The position numbers and the translations under genes are program-made. The notes beneath the pieces are model-generated. The model saw only the letters and a program-made list of their open reading frames with translations. It did not search any database and was not told the DNA's origin. From Nannochloropsis salina CCMP1776 (lineage: Eukaryota; Sar; Eustigmatophyceae; Eustigmatales; Monodopsidaceae): a stretch of DNA of 64,000 nt. Each line of letters opens with the position of its first letter. The stretch's first letter is position 1. Below, piece after piece: positions 1-10,600 of this stretch. Location: assembly GCA_004565275.1 (NCBI GenBank), contig SDOX01000009.1, forward strand, positions 780,068-844,067. Reading direction: 5' to 3'.

Positions 1-841
1 CCTTCATGCGGCTTTTTTCGTCCTTTCCGCCCTCCTCCAAGGCGAGCAAGAGCATACCCGCCTTGGCGACCAAGCCCCCATAGGAGTGCCCCACGACTAT
101 CACCCTCCTCCTCCCCTGGCCGCGTTGGGCGTGCCGTTTCCGCAACGTCCGGACCGCGTCCTTCACGAAGACTGCCTGACGCCACAGGGTCCGGCCGTGC
201 AGTGCGCAGGCTTCTTTTTGGAAATCGACCGAGTAGTAATGCAATGTGTGGGAATTGATCGAGCGGTTGCTTCTGGGAAAGCCCGCCTCCTCAGTGCCCC
301 TGGCGTCTGTCTCGCCGAGCCCAGCCGCCTTCATTCCCATCCCGCCCGATCCCCCCATCTCTTCCAATGGCCCTGCCTTTCCCTCCTTGCCCCTGTCTCC
401 CTTATCCTCCTCCTTTGCCCCTACCCCTCCCTCCACCTCCTCCTCCCTCCCGCCCTCCACCTTCCCTTCCTGCCACACCTTGCCCGCACCCAATTGCGCC
501 CCAAAAAAGCCCCGCTCCGAACCATTTCCACCCCCTCCTGCTTGCCTGTCCCCCCCGTCCCCGTCGTTCCATGCGCTCCTCTCCGCCTCCACTGCGTGTT
601 GGTGCAAGGACCTTCCCTGCCGGTAGCTGCCTGCGTGGCCATGCACGAACAACACAGGCTGTCGCTCCCCCGGGTCCGCGTGCTCGATTTTTCGAAGCGA
701 CCACAATCGGTACGCCCCCAAGTGGCCTCCAGTCCGCACACCATCTCCTTCCCCTTGTAAGGGAACCTCCGTGAACATGGGCCGGCTGTAGGTCATGCCG
801 CAATGTTGGTGTGTCCGCTTTAGCGTCCATGTCACGTCCAT
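1..841 (-). CDS. PGAP1: GPI inositol-deacylase, N-terminal part (runs off the left edge)
   Basis: PGAP1/Bst1 removes the acyl chain from the inositol of GPI anchors in the ER membrane. The frame is open from 841 to the window edge, about 280 codons. Near the start are a hydrophobic stretch (LAWLVVFVGW, partly upstream of the chosen Met) and CGMTYSRPMF, matching the family's N-terminal membrane segment and C-x-M-[ST]-Y motif. Next come PVLFVHGHAGSYRQ, the family's oxyanion-type motif, and DFQKEACALHGRTL. The lipase nucleophile motif VIVVGHSYGG has its Ser near residue 253. An insertion of about 110 residues, rich in Gly, Glu and Lys, separates the first two conserved blocks. The frame stays open upstream of 841 without another Met, so an upstream exon or earlier start is likely. 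The Asp and His of the triad would lie outside the window. Family assignment is firm; the 5' end is not. Confidence 0.85.
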   Translation of the reverse strand, partial: MDVTWTLKRTHQHCGMTYSRPMFTEVPLQGEGDGVRTGGHLGAYRLWSLRKIEHADPGERQPVLFVHGHAGSYRQGRSLHQHAVEAERSAWNDGDGGDRQAGGGGNGSERGFFGAQLGAGKVWQEGKVEGGREEEVEGGVGAKEEDKGDRGKEGKAGPLEEMGGSGGMGMKAAGLGETDARGTEEAGFPRSNRSINSHTLHYYSVDFQKEACALHGRTLWRQAVFVKDAVRTLRKRHAQRGQGRRRVIVVGHSYGGLVAKAGMLLLALEEGGKDEKSRMK

Positions 842-1583
842 CCACCCGACAAAGACGACGAGCCATGCCAGACAAAACCCCCACAGAGAGAGGCATCGAC
901 AAAATAAATGCAGGACATGCACATGTCCTTTGAAGGAGGAACCGTGCGGGGGGTAAGCAGTAGGAGGAGGGGAGGAGCGAGAGGAGGAGGAAGGCATTCA
1001 AGGAGGAGAAAATGAGCTGAATTGACCCCAGCAGCTGCGCAAGCTCGTCCCGATGCCAAAGTGTCAAATATACGCAGGATCTCCACAGCTTTTGCTGTAT
1101 ATGTGTGTGTGCGTAGAATCGTGCCCAGGGAGGTTGAGAGCAAGTTAATTGTGAGATAAAGCTTTCCCTCCCCATCACGTGCGAAACAATGTAAATGTAG
1201 CTAAGGTCCTCTACGACTTTTTCATCTATGCAGCACAAAAACATTTTTCTCCCCTTCAATTAGAAAGGTTTTGCCCCTACGGTCGATGTCCTCCGTGGAG
1301 GGGAGTCGCCGACGGCACACCGAGAGGCCACATTCACTTCTTATAGGACAGGGTGGGATGAGGAAACGCATTAACGAGCAACCCTACCATCCCCAAAACA
1401 CTGGACAGAATGTTACACAAGCACAGAACGATAGTGTTTGGGTGCGGCATGCTGTTGTTGCCTGAACTGTGTCCATTTTTAGCTTCAAGAAAGACGCGTA
1501 CAGTAGTGTGGGATAGTGAACAATTTGTTTTAATGTCCATCCTCCGCTCCCCATCATCCCACAGGCTTCATTACCGTTTTCGT
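842..1583. other. Divergent intergenic region
   Basis: Lies between two divergent genes and probably holds both promoters. A plausible 3' splice site (pyrimidines then CACAG) at about 1564 suggests that the rightward gene has a 5' UTR intron. The upstream continuation of the PGAP1 frame also falls here, as far as about 960. I recognise no other feature. Confidence 0.4.
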
Positions 1584-3611
1584 ATGGCTAGCGAGGTCAA
1601 TGCATACCTGGCCGGTCTGTCTGGGGCTGAAACCTCTTGGTTTACCTTTCTTACAGCCTTCGCTAACCTCCCGCCTTCGCAAAGGCCCCCGGACGTCCGC
1701 CTTCGGCTCCTGCATCGCGTGTATAAGGATTTAAGCAGCAAGACAAGTTGGGAAGACGTGAGAATCGTATGGCGGGACATCTGCGATAGCGGTTCGTGGA
1801 AGCATACGCCTTTCTATGAAGGAGGTGCATTTTTCGTTGAGGGGATTTTCACGCGTCGCCCTCGAGAGTCTCGAGAAGCCGCCGTGGCGGAGGCCAAAAA
1901 GAAGCTAGTGAAAAAGAAGAAAGCAAATTTCAAGAAAATGCTCAAGAAGAAGAAAGAAGAGAGGAAATTGAAGCGTGAAAAGCGGATAGCTGAAGAAAAG
2001 ATGAAACAAACGGAAGCACAGAATGTGGAGAAAGGAGAAGACGAGGCAGGCGAGGTGAAGGAAGATATGGAGAAAGAGGGAAACGCCGAGGAGCTGGGAG
2101 AAGATGAAATCCGAAAAATATTGGAAGAATGTGGGAATGAAGATGCCGCGGATGAGTGTGGAAGAATAGGAGGCATGAAACGCCCGAGGCCAACACAGGA
2201 GGAGGGGAAAGAAGCAGAGGCGGAGATGGTGGAAGAAGGGGGAGAAAAAAGAGTAGAAGAAGAAGAAGATGATGATGATGAAGGAAACGGTACAGAAGAA
2301 GACCCACAAGAAAAGGAAGATGAGGAGAAGGAGGATAAGGGAACGCGTCAGGAGGGGCTGACTGAAGAGAGGGGTCTCAGCCGGCCGCGGAACGGGTCCG
2401 ACGGCCAAGGGGAGACAGGCACTGGACAAGAGGAAGTCGAAGAGGAGGTAGGGAGGGAGGACGGCCATGAGGAGGACGTACGTCAGGTGGAGGGACAGCG
2501 GGGAAGCGATGGGGAAGGATGGACGGCGATGGAGATGGAGGAAGGAGAAGAGGACGGGAAGGAGGAAGAGGTGCCCGGTAGCAGTAGTAGGGACCACCCG
2601 GTCGAGCAGAAGCCGCACACGAGCCTTTCCCTGGCCATGGTAGGCGTGACGCTAAGCCCGACAGGTTCAACAGACACGACGCGCGATCCGCTCGCCGCCG
2701 CTGGAGGAGGGGAGAATCTGCTGGCCGCAGAGGGGGACGAAGCCTCCAGGGCAGGCGTCCCAAGAGGCGGCAGACCGACGGAAGTAGGGATAGACTCGTC
2801 ATTCCCATCCACCCATGTGCCTGCCAAGGGCAATGGACCAATAACCCCAACGACGGTCTGCGAAACTGCGGTCCCAGTGACCCCACAAGCGTCGTCTGCG
2901 ACGGCCGCAGGACCCTCCCTGGCGTTGACCTACCAGTCCTCCGCGAGCAGGGCGGACGCGTACTGTGATAGACCAGCGGAGGCCATTCCAGCACCTGCTC
3001 AGGGCGCTCGAAGTCCTCTGTCCAGTCACCCGGCGGAGCCTCCCACCTTCCCTCCCTCCCTCCCTCCCTCCCTCCCTCCCTCCCTCCCGTCCTGCCCTCC
3101 GCCCGAAGGCATCGGGGTTGACGGGACAGGCCCCGCGACGGAGGCACAAACCGGGGCAGAACACACGGCGATAATGTCCCAGCTGAATGCAAGTCCTTCC
3201 TCACGAGACCCCTCATCCACGACCCCAGCGTCCTCTCGCCGTTCACAGAGCGCTCAGAAGCGCGCCAAAAAGGCGGGCGCATCGCTTCCTTCCTTTCCCC
3301 CTGCCCTCTCCCCTTCTTCCCCTGCTCCCTCCACGACCCCACTCCTTCCCCCTGTGCCTGCGGCCGTTTTCCCCCTGGCGTTCAATGAATCATTGGATGC
3401 GGGGAAATTGGTAGCTCTGGCGGCGTACGCCGCCGGGCTTCGCGGCCCCAGCGGGGAAGGCGACGGGAGGGAAAACATCTCGGTTCCTCCCCTCTTGATT
3501 GCGTTGTGCAACGAGGTGGAGATTATTTATCAGGAAGTGCGTCTGGGTTTGGCAGAGCCAACGGACAAAGAGGCCAAGCTACGCAAGAGTGTGCAGGCTG
3601 TAAGGAAATGA
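1584..3611 (+). CDS. Unknown highly charged protein, 675 aa
   Basis: I do not recognise this protein. One uninterrupted frame. I chose ATG 1584 because a good 3' splice site sits just before it; in-frame alternatives upstream are 1533 and 1410. Residues 1-100 are a compact segment rich in Trp and aromatics (for example WEDVRIVWRDICDSGSW). Residues about 100-150 are a Lys-rich coiled-coil-like helix (KKKKANFKKMLKKKKEER). Residues 150-340 are almost all Glu, Lys, Gly and Asp, and the rest is Ser/Pro/Ala-rich and probably disordered. A short ordered helix ends the protein (LLIALCNEVEIIYQEVRLGL). A (CCCT)n tract at 3048-3088 is translated as a Pro/Ser/Leu repeat. The composition suggests a nuclear or nucleolar protein, but that is inference only. 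Confidence 0.6.
   Translation: MASEVNAYLAGLSGAETSWFTFLTAFANLPPSQRPPDVRLRLLHRVYKDLSSKTSWEDVRIVWRDICDSGSWKHTPFYEGGAFFVEGIFTRRPRESREAAVAEAKKKLVKKKKANFKKMLKKKKEERKLKREKRIAEEKMKQTEAQNVEKGEDEAGEVKEDMEKEGNAEELGEDEIRKILEECGNEDAADECGRIGGMKRPRPTQEEGKEAEAEMVEEGGEKRVEEEEDDDDEGNGTEEDPQEKEDEEKEDKGTRQEGLTEERGLSRPRNGSDGQGETGTGQEEVEEEVGREDGHEEDVRQVEGQRGSDGEGWTAMEMEEGEEDGKEEEVPGSSSRDHPVEQKPHTSLSLAMVGVTLSPTGSTDTTRDPLAAAGGGENLLAAEGDEASRAGVPRGGRPTEVGIDSSFPSTHVPAKGNGPITPTTVCETAVPVTPQASSATAAGPSLALTYQSSASRADAYCDRPAEAIPAPAQGARSPLSSHPAEPPTFPPSLPPSLPPSLPSCPPPEGIGVDGTGPATEAQTGAEHTAIMSQLNASPSSRDPSSTTPASSRRSQSAQKRAKKAGASLPSFPPALSPSSPAPSTTPLLPPVPAAVFPLAFNESLDAGKLVALAAYAAGLRGPSGEGDGRENISVPPLLIALCNEVEIIYQEVRLGLAEPTDKEAKLRKSVQAVRK
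3048..3088 (+). repeat. (CCCT)n microsatellite inside an open frame
   Basis: About ten CCCT units. Because the 4-bp unit reads through in 12-bp periods it encodes Pro-Ser-Leu-Pro repeats in the unknown protein. Elsewhere in the window the same repeat sits in introns. Length changes that are not multiples of 3 units would shift the frame. Confidence 0.85.
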
Positions 3612-4048
3612 ACAGGGGAAATACCTGGCGGTCCCTATACGTATGTATGTATGCATGTATATCTATATGTGTGTGTATATATGTATCCTTGATCCTCTAT
3701 AAATTTCTCTCACTTTCATTCTCTATATCTATGTATAACCGTGTCTTAAAGATGCTTCACGGTACGAATGGGCGCTGGGGGTCCGGAGACCACAATAGGT
3801 GTTTTGTAAATTTCGCTGGAAAACGCACGTTTATTTTGCGTCTAATGATTTATCATGAACGTGACGGTGTGGTGCTGAGAGGGGCCATCCCCGTCCTGTT
3901 TGAAGATTGCCTCGCGCACGAAGCACTGAGCCCGTTGTTTTGATGCGTGGCAAAATTGCGAGAGCGAGCGCAGGAAGCAAAGGCATGTGTCTTAATTAAA
4001 AGTGTCCTCCGGGCTCGCCAAGAGAAAGCTTTTTGCACAATGGGATAT
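3612..4048. other. Convergent 3' region
   Basis: Lies between the ends of the unknown gene (+) and ALG12 (-). Contains a short TATG/TGTATA-rich simple-sequence stretch at about 3640-3690. I see no gene in it. Confidence 0.5.
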
Positions 4049-6457
4049 TCATTTACCCGTCTTCTCTTTCCCTCCCCCGACCTCCTTCTCGTCATCTGCT
4101 TCCTCCCCTCCCGCGTCCCTCACCCGACAAGCGACCAGAGCCAACACTGCTTCGGTTTCCACCAATACATCTTCCCAGCCTACTGGTTGCGAGAGACCTC
4201 CGCTCTTCCCTCCCATGAGTTTCCGGGCGTGAATGCTCATGCTGCCGCCGCCGCGGTCCCAGAGGCTGGCCGCGTACGAGCCAAGCATGTGTAAGCTTTC
4301 GCGCCATTTTCGAAGGCGAGGTCGGCCTTGCACCCACTCCACCACCTCACAATGCCGGCTCTCCCCGCCCTTGCCCATGACCTCCGTCCCGCTCTCCTTC
4401 CTCCCCGCCCTCCTCGTCATTTCCTCCGCCTCCTCTCTCTCGGCCAGCAGGTAGTCGAAGCGGCGCATCCGTGCCGACAAGGACAGTCCCTCCTCCTTAC
4501 TGTACCGCACCCCCACCCCTCTCCCTCTTCCTCCCTCAGACCCGACCTTCTCCCACACTTCCCCAAAGCGCGAGACCCCTGTTTGAGCCGCCAGCACCCC
4601 TATGTGCAGCTTCACCACCCTGTCCTTCCCCCCCCCCTCTCCCTCCCTCCCTCCATGTGTAATATAGACCGCGTCAGCGTGCGAGGAATTTGGCGCGAAA
4701 ACGTGGGCATGGAAACGGGCCAGGCCCTCCCCTCCGGGGTAGTTCCGGCGGGCTGCGGCCAAGAAGAGAGGGAGGGGGAGCAGGCTGCTCGTGACCACCA
4801 GCCATCCCAACAGGGAAGCGTGACGAAGGAGGAATGACAGGGGCCGGGAGGAGGGGGAAGAGGGAAGGATCGCTTCCACGGCCGTCTCTCCTCCTTCCGG
4901 CTGCTTTGGCTGATGCTTCTCCCCACATGCCTTTCCTGCCTCTTGTGTCTCCGCCTCGACTCCCTCCTTCTTCCGTTTCCTTAACGACATCCTCGTTCTC
5001 CTCGACTCCACTCCAAGACCTGGTCTCCCTGCCTGGCCCATTCCCCCCCTCCGACCCCCCTCCCTTTCCTCCAATCGCGCCCACCCAATGGCTGCACACA
5101 AGTTCAAAACGGGCAAGGCAGGAAAGATGAAGCGCAGCTCCTTGTGTGGCAAGAAAGAGTACAGGGCGAGGTAGAGGGCCACGGGGAGGAAGAGGAGGAG
5201 GAGAGGCTCTAGGTCGAGGCGGAGGGGCTGGGGGAGGAAGGGGAGGGGGACGGAGACAGGGACACCTCGGTCCTTGTCTGCCTCGTCCAGACTTTCCCCT
5301 TTCGCCCCCTCGACTCCAGTGCCCCTCCTTTCCTTCCGTCTGACCAAGAGGCAGCATGGCCAAAGGAGGGGGGAGGTTAGGAGGGAGCGAGGGAGGGCGG
5401 AGGAGACGTACCAATGCCAGGGGGAAGCGCCCCATTCGATGGATCTGTTCTCGACCGTATTAAAGAAGAGGACGACGCCCTCGGGCCAAAGCAAAGGGCA
5501 TGCGGAGCTTTTCTCTTCCCTGCCTGCGCGCCAGAAGTACGAGTCGAGGAGGACGCTCAAGGCGATCCCTGCCCCGCCGAAAAGGGTGCCGAGGAGGAGG
5601 AGCTGGGACAGCTTAAGGTGCCGGCGGAGGAGGAGAAGAAGGAGGAGGGGCAACGCCAGGACGATGACATCGCACCGGAAGAGGGCCGTGGCCCAGGCAA
5701 GGTAGAAGAGACAGCGGGTGGGGGCACGGTCCAGGAGGGAGGCATACGCAAGGAGGACGAAGCCTAGGGCGAAGGTGTTGGGCAGCGTCCGGGACAAATA
5801 GAAAGGGAGATGGAACTGGGAAAGGGTGAGGAGGAGGAGGCATTGCCCCGTGCGGGAACCGAAGCGCGAGGCGGCCGCTTGTCGGAAGCGGAGGAGAGCT
5901 ACCCAGAGGAAGAGGCCTACAACGACGCGCACCCCAAGTTGGACCGGTAACTTGGTGGCGGGGCGGAGGGAGGGAGGGAGGACGTGGAGCACAAGGTGTA
6001 GGGGTAGGGCAAGAAGGAGGGGTCCCCAGAACGTGCGGGGGACGGCCCCGGGAAAGAACCGGTGATCGTACGCAGCGAGGGAGGAAGGGGGGAAGGCAGG
6101 AAGGAAGAGGATGTCATGGGTAGCCTGGGTGTTGAAGCTTTCTTCCACCTAGGACGGGGGAGGAGGGGTAGAGAAACATGATGGCGTTGGAAGAATGAAG
6201 GGTGAGGGAATGCAAAGTGAAGGGATATTGGGAGAGAAGGAAGTGGGGCCAAGGGCGAGAAAAATAAGGAGAGAAAGGAGTAGAGAAGGGAGAGGGCCTG
6301 CAATACGCCAGCACTCAGCCAGAATGATATATCGCACAACCAACCGGGTCCTTTTACGTCAATGTACCTTATTGTAGGGGCATAGCCAAATATAGGATAA
6401 AATGACGGCCAGCAGGAGCAGGTCTAAGAAGGTAATATTCCCAAGAAAACTTGCCAT
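4049..6457 (-). CDS. ALG12: Dolichyl-P-Man:Man7GlcNAc2-PP-dolichol alpha-1,6-mannosyltransferase
   Basis: ALG12 (family GT22) adds the eighth mannose to the lipid-linked N-glycan precursor in the ER lumen. Exon 1 is 6368-6457 and encodes 30 residues ending LCPYNK; exon 2 is 4049-6148 and opens VEESFNTQATHDIL. The GTACAT donor and CCTAG acceptor rejoin the family signature CPY-[TN]-KVEESFN exactly. Further diagnostic motifs are PGAVPRTFWG, SRTLPNTFALGFVL, FNTVENRSIEWGASPWHWY, HKELRFIFPALP and the late HIGVLAAQTGVSRF. The protein is about 729 aa, against roughly 490-550 in yeast and human. The excess lies in hydrophilic loops rich in Arg, Glu and Gly (for example after LNLCAAIGWARLEE) and in a long C-terminal tail. 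Many hydrophobic helices fit a polytopic ER protein. The gene is divergent from the fused glycosyl/sulfotransferase gene. Confidence 0.95.
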
Positions 6458-7635
6458 GGCTGCTCTTGCATTCACGGTTGCCCCGATGGCCAACAATCTT
6501 TCTCAACAACTTTGAAGAAATGTTTCTTCTCTTATGTGCAGGGATGCTTTCTCCTCCAGGAAACGCTCAATATTCCTTGGTGCTGAAGCTCCCGTTGCAC
6601 AGACAGACAGTCATAGGGAAAAGGCACTCGCAGCATAGAGGGTCTCATTCCATTGCTTGTAAGACCGCATCAACGTAAAAATCTGTAGCGTGTATCGCAA
6701 ATATATGAGATCAGACATCTGCACTGCCGAAGTCCTTGCCGACTTGTAGAGGTAGCGACTCCTTTTTTGCAACATTTGTGAATGCACAAACCCTTGAAAA
6801 TGCCTACGATCTTCATGACATATCCGTTGACGTTTCCGCGAAGCAGCACTCATGAATAAGCATTAATCACAACACGACCTACGACACTTGTATACCATTC
6901 TTATTCCCTTGATTGTTTTCGTATGAAGGTCGTCGCGCGACAATGAATATGACCGCGTGGTAATTTTGATATCGGGCTGTGCATTCAATTAAGGGCGTTT
7001 GCTGGCGGCCGTTTTGCTCGTTAAATTTGATTCAAAAAAGCGAAAACGACAGAAAAAAACAACCAATGACTTTGGCATCGGGGCAGCCTGACTACCCCTC
7101 TTACGCGTGACAATTGGACTGTTTCATTCCATTGGAATGATCGATAGCAACATTTCTTTCCGAAGCGCTCAGGTGTCTTCGAGGGCGGGAGGGGTGGTAC
7201 AGGTGCGCTCGCTCATATCCCGGGCTATCATGGGCACTTAATGAGACAGTGAGGTGTCCCGCATATTCGGAGGGCTTTTTCTCTCTCGTAAGCTGTAATT
7301 TTGCCGCGAAGCCCGTATTCAGGTATCGGCAGAGCGCTTTGTCAAAGGTCATGCAGGCAGGATTTGGTATCAGGCGTGAAGACTTGACTTTCGGCATACC
7401 AAGAATGAGGAACATTAAGTTACGGCATTCGTTTCCTTTTCATCGTACATATTACTCAGCACGGTCACGATTCACGGTTTTGTACGCACGCAGGCTGAAA
7501 GCTTCTTCGATCCGGAAACAAGGTGGATGAAAGACATGCATACAGGAAGGATCTCACTGTAGTCGACCTGGCAGGCCTTGGGATCCGGCACTATACCTGT
7601 GCACATTTCATTCGCTTCTCACATCCGTCCACACA
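6458..7635. other. Divergent intergenic region
   Basis: About 1.2 kb between ALG12 and the fused transferase gene, lower in GC than the flanks. Only short random frames. Presumably contains two promoters; I cannot point to a definite element. Confidence 0.4.
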
Positions 7636-10600
7636 ATGAGACGGTCTTACCTGACGTCTTTCCTCCTCCTGCTGGGCGTGACTTTTATCAATCTATTGGT
7701 ACTTATATGCTGGACGCATTTCTCAGGCTCGACGCACGAACCCTATTTCCATCTGCCACGACCATGGAATCCGGCCTCGAAGACAGCGGGAGGGGCACAG
7801 GAGGGAGGAGTTCCGAGGAGGACGGCAGCAGTATCCAAAAAGGAGGTCGTCCGCGTGTTCATGGATTTCCCACAGTCGCGGGCGAGTTGGGGCATTGCCC
7901 ACAATCGTGCTTTGGAAAGCATCCTCAGTCATTATCCGCGAGCGGAAGTGGTGGTTTTGGTAACGGCTCCAAGTAAGGAAGGAAGGAGGGAGGGAGAAAG
8001 GGAGGGAGGGGGCGTGGAGATGACGGAGTAGGAACTGGGAGGGAGAGAAAATGTGAGATAAAGTACAGGAAGGAATGGGTCCGAGTGGATTGCACGGCCC
8101 CGTCCTCTCCCTTCCCTTGCTCCTCCCTCCTGCCTTTCCCCTCTCTGTATGAACGGGCAAAAAGCTACGTGGGCACCGTGTCAGACTCGAAGATGAGGCA
8201 CGCATGGGGTACTCTCCCCAATGACTCACTCGATCGCCCCCCCCTAACTCGACAGGAGACCACGCGAAGCTTGCCTTCGCCGATGCCCTGGGGGCGACCC
8301 ATTTCCAACGCTACCAGAAGCGCGGGTACAATGTCTCGGTGCAAGTCATCAACGGGGCCTCGTTCCTGAACAATGCCGGCGTGGATCCTGGTGAGCTCAC
8401 CCCAGACAAGGCGGTCTGGGATGAGGCATCTCTTTTCTCCCTCCCTCCCTCCCTCCCTCCCTCCCTCCCTCCCTCCCTCCCTCCCTCCGGTCGAGTAATT
8501 TTTTTCCGTATGAAACCTCCCACAATCCCTCCCTCCCTTCCTTCCTTCCCCTCCCGTCGAGAAACATCTTTTATCATGCGGTCTCCCCCCTCCCACCCTC
8601 CCTCCCCCCCTTCCTCCCACTCTGTTCGAGTGATTCTTTGTTGATGCACTCGCTTGGCTCCCTCCATCCCACCCTTCGCTCCCCTCTCCCCCGCTTCAGA
8701 CCTTCCCGGACAAGATTGGTACCGGCATGCGTTGCGCAAGCCCGCGCTCTCGGGGGCATCTTGCGTTGGGTGCTACAACCCTGCGAATGCGTACGTCGTG
8801 GGGGGCGAAGGCGGGGAGAGAGGAAACGTCTGGGGTGGGCTCTGGGCCAACGTGCTCGGCGGACGACCACGCGAGAGTCTCAGGAGTCGATGTTCCTCAT
8901 CTTCGATGACAGCTCTCAGCGTCCTCTGGCTTTGTCGGTGCCGCGGCCCGCATTCTCTTCTTCCATTCTTCCTTCTCACCCCTCTCACCTTGCCGTCTTT
9001 TTCCTTTTCCTCAGGTATGCTTCCAAGACATTAGAATACCAAATCTCTTCAGCCACCTTCCCTCTCCCACTGCTCATGTACATCCGCCTGGCCCACCTCT
9101 GGAGAGAAGGAGGGTACTACACGGATTTCAACGTCTTGTGGCATCGCCCCTTTCCCCCCGCGCGGTGAGTGGCGTAGATAGGGGATGGGAGAAGCGGAGG
9201 ATGGGAAGGAATGGGAGGAGGAGGGAAAGGCATGTGGACAGCAGTACGCTTGAAAATCACAGCGGTGGATGCCGTTTCCCCCTACATCCGTCCCGAGGAC
9301 TGCGATTTTTAAACTCTTCCTCCATTTCATTTCTTTCTCTCACTCTTCTATCTCTGGGGACTCTCTCCCTTCCTTTCAAACACCTCCTTGCTCTCTTCCG
9401 CTTTTCATTTCCTTTTCCTGTACCCGCATTGCTCTTCATTTCACCACTCTCTCTCCTCTATCTATCTATCTCTCTCTTCTCTCTCTCTCTGTCGTCTTGG
9501 CCCTCCCCACCCGCTCCCTGCTTACCGCCTTGTCTTCTCATTCCTTCTCCTCATCCTTTCTTTCTCCTTGGTATTCCCAACCAGGTACTTCGACGTCTCC
9601 CTACGTGCCTGTTCGCCGGTCGACAAGGAAGGCCTTCAAGCGCATGTAAATACATTGCAGGAATCCTTCAATAGGACAGGGAAAGAGCCCCCACAGGAAA
9701 TGGTAGGGAGGAAAAGAGGGCCCGAGGGAAGGAGAGAGGACGAGCGCATGCAATGTAGGGGGGTCACAGGATGGGTAGGAGCCAGGAGCAAGCGTGGAGA
9801 GGATCTCAGAGAGGGACGTGGCGGGTGTGGCGAGCCTCGCTTGTCCATGGCAGATAAGCGCACTCCCCTTCCAGGAACTTTGGAGAGAAAAACCTGGTCG
9901 TGTGTTTGCTTAAAGGCTCAAGAGGAGAGAAGAGGCGAGAGAGCGATCGTTCTGCATGCATACATACTATAGAAATTCCTAGATCTCGACCAGACAGAAA
10001 TTAATGGGCTCAATTGCCTTCGTTTCCTGGGAGTGATGGAAGCAAACCACGACAGCAGGATTATTGTGAGTCGTTCATCATCACCAAAATCACCATCTCT
10101 CCACCGTCATTTTCTATGCCACACAGCGGATGTCCTTTTCGACACCACCCTCGGGAGCCTTTCCGTCGATGCACATGCATTTCTTGAAGCACGATCCCGT
10201 CCTAGCATGTAAGTGAGAGGAAGCAAGGGGCTCAAAGTCGACATCCAGGGAGAGGGCGTTCCAGAGGGTCCAGTCGACACGTGTCGAAAGCATGCAGAGA
10301 TCGAGGAAGGAATGGGAAACGTAGGGAGGAGAGAAAGAGGGGGGGAAATACGGAGGTTTATGTAAACGCAGGGATGAGGACTCACCAAGCACATGCACCG
10401 CAGGCGCCATGCTCAGACTTGGGGACCCGGAGAACGAAAAATGCTACGCGGAGAGCGACGATGTGAGTCGGTGGGCGCTTGTCGCACGCATCGCGCCGCG
10501 CCCGAGTATCTTGGCGCTGGGCTTCCTCTCTCACTCTTTCGTTGTTGCAGGCTTGCTTTTGTCTAGTCGACTGCTTTCCTGCTCTCCGTCGATGTGGCTT

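Noticed and set aside
402-1259. Long minus-strand frame (285 codons) over the first gene
   Set aside because: It is a shifted frame of PGAP1; the conserved deacylase motifs are in the neighbouring frame of the same strand.
1905-2618. Minus-strand frames of 120-240 codons opposite the unknown charged protein
   Set aside because: Composition is Phe/Leu/Ser runs, the antisense of Glu/Lys-rich codons.
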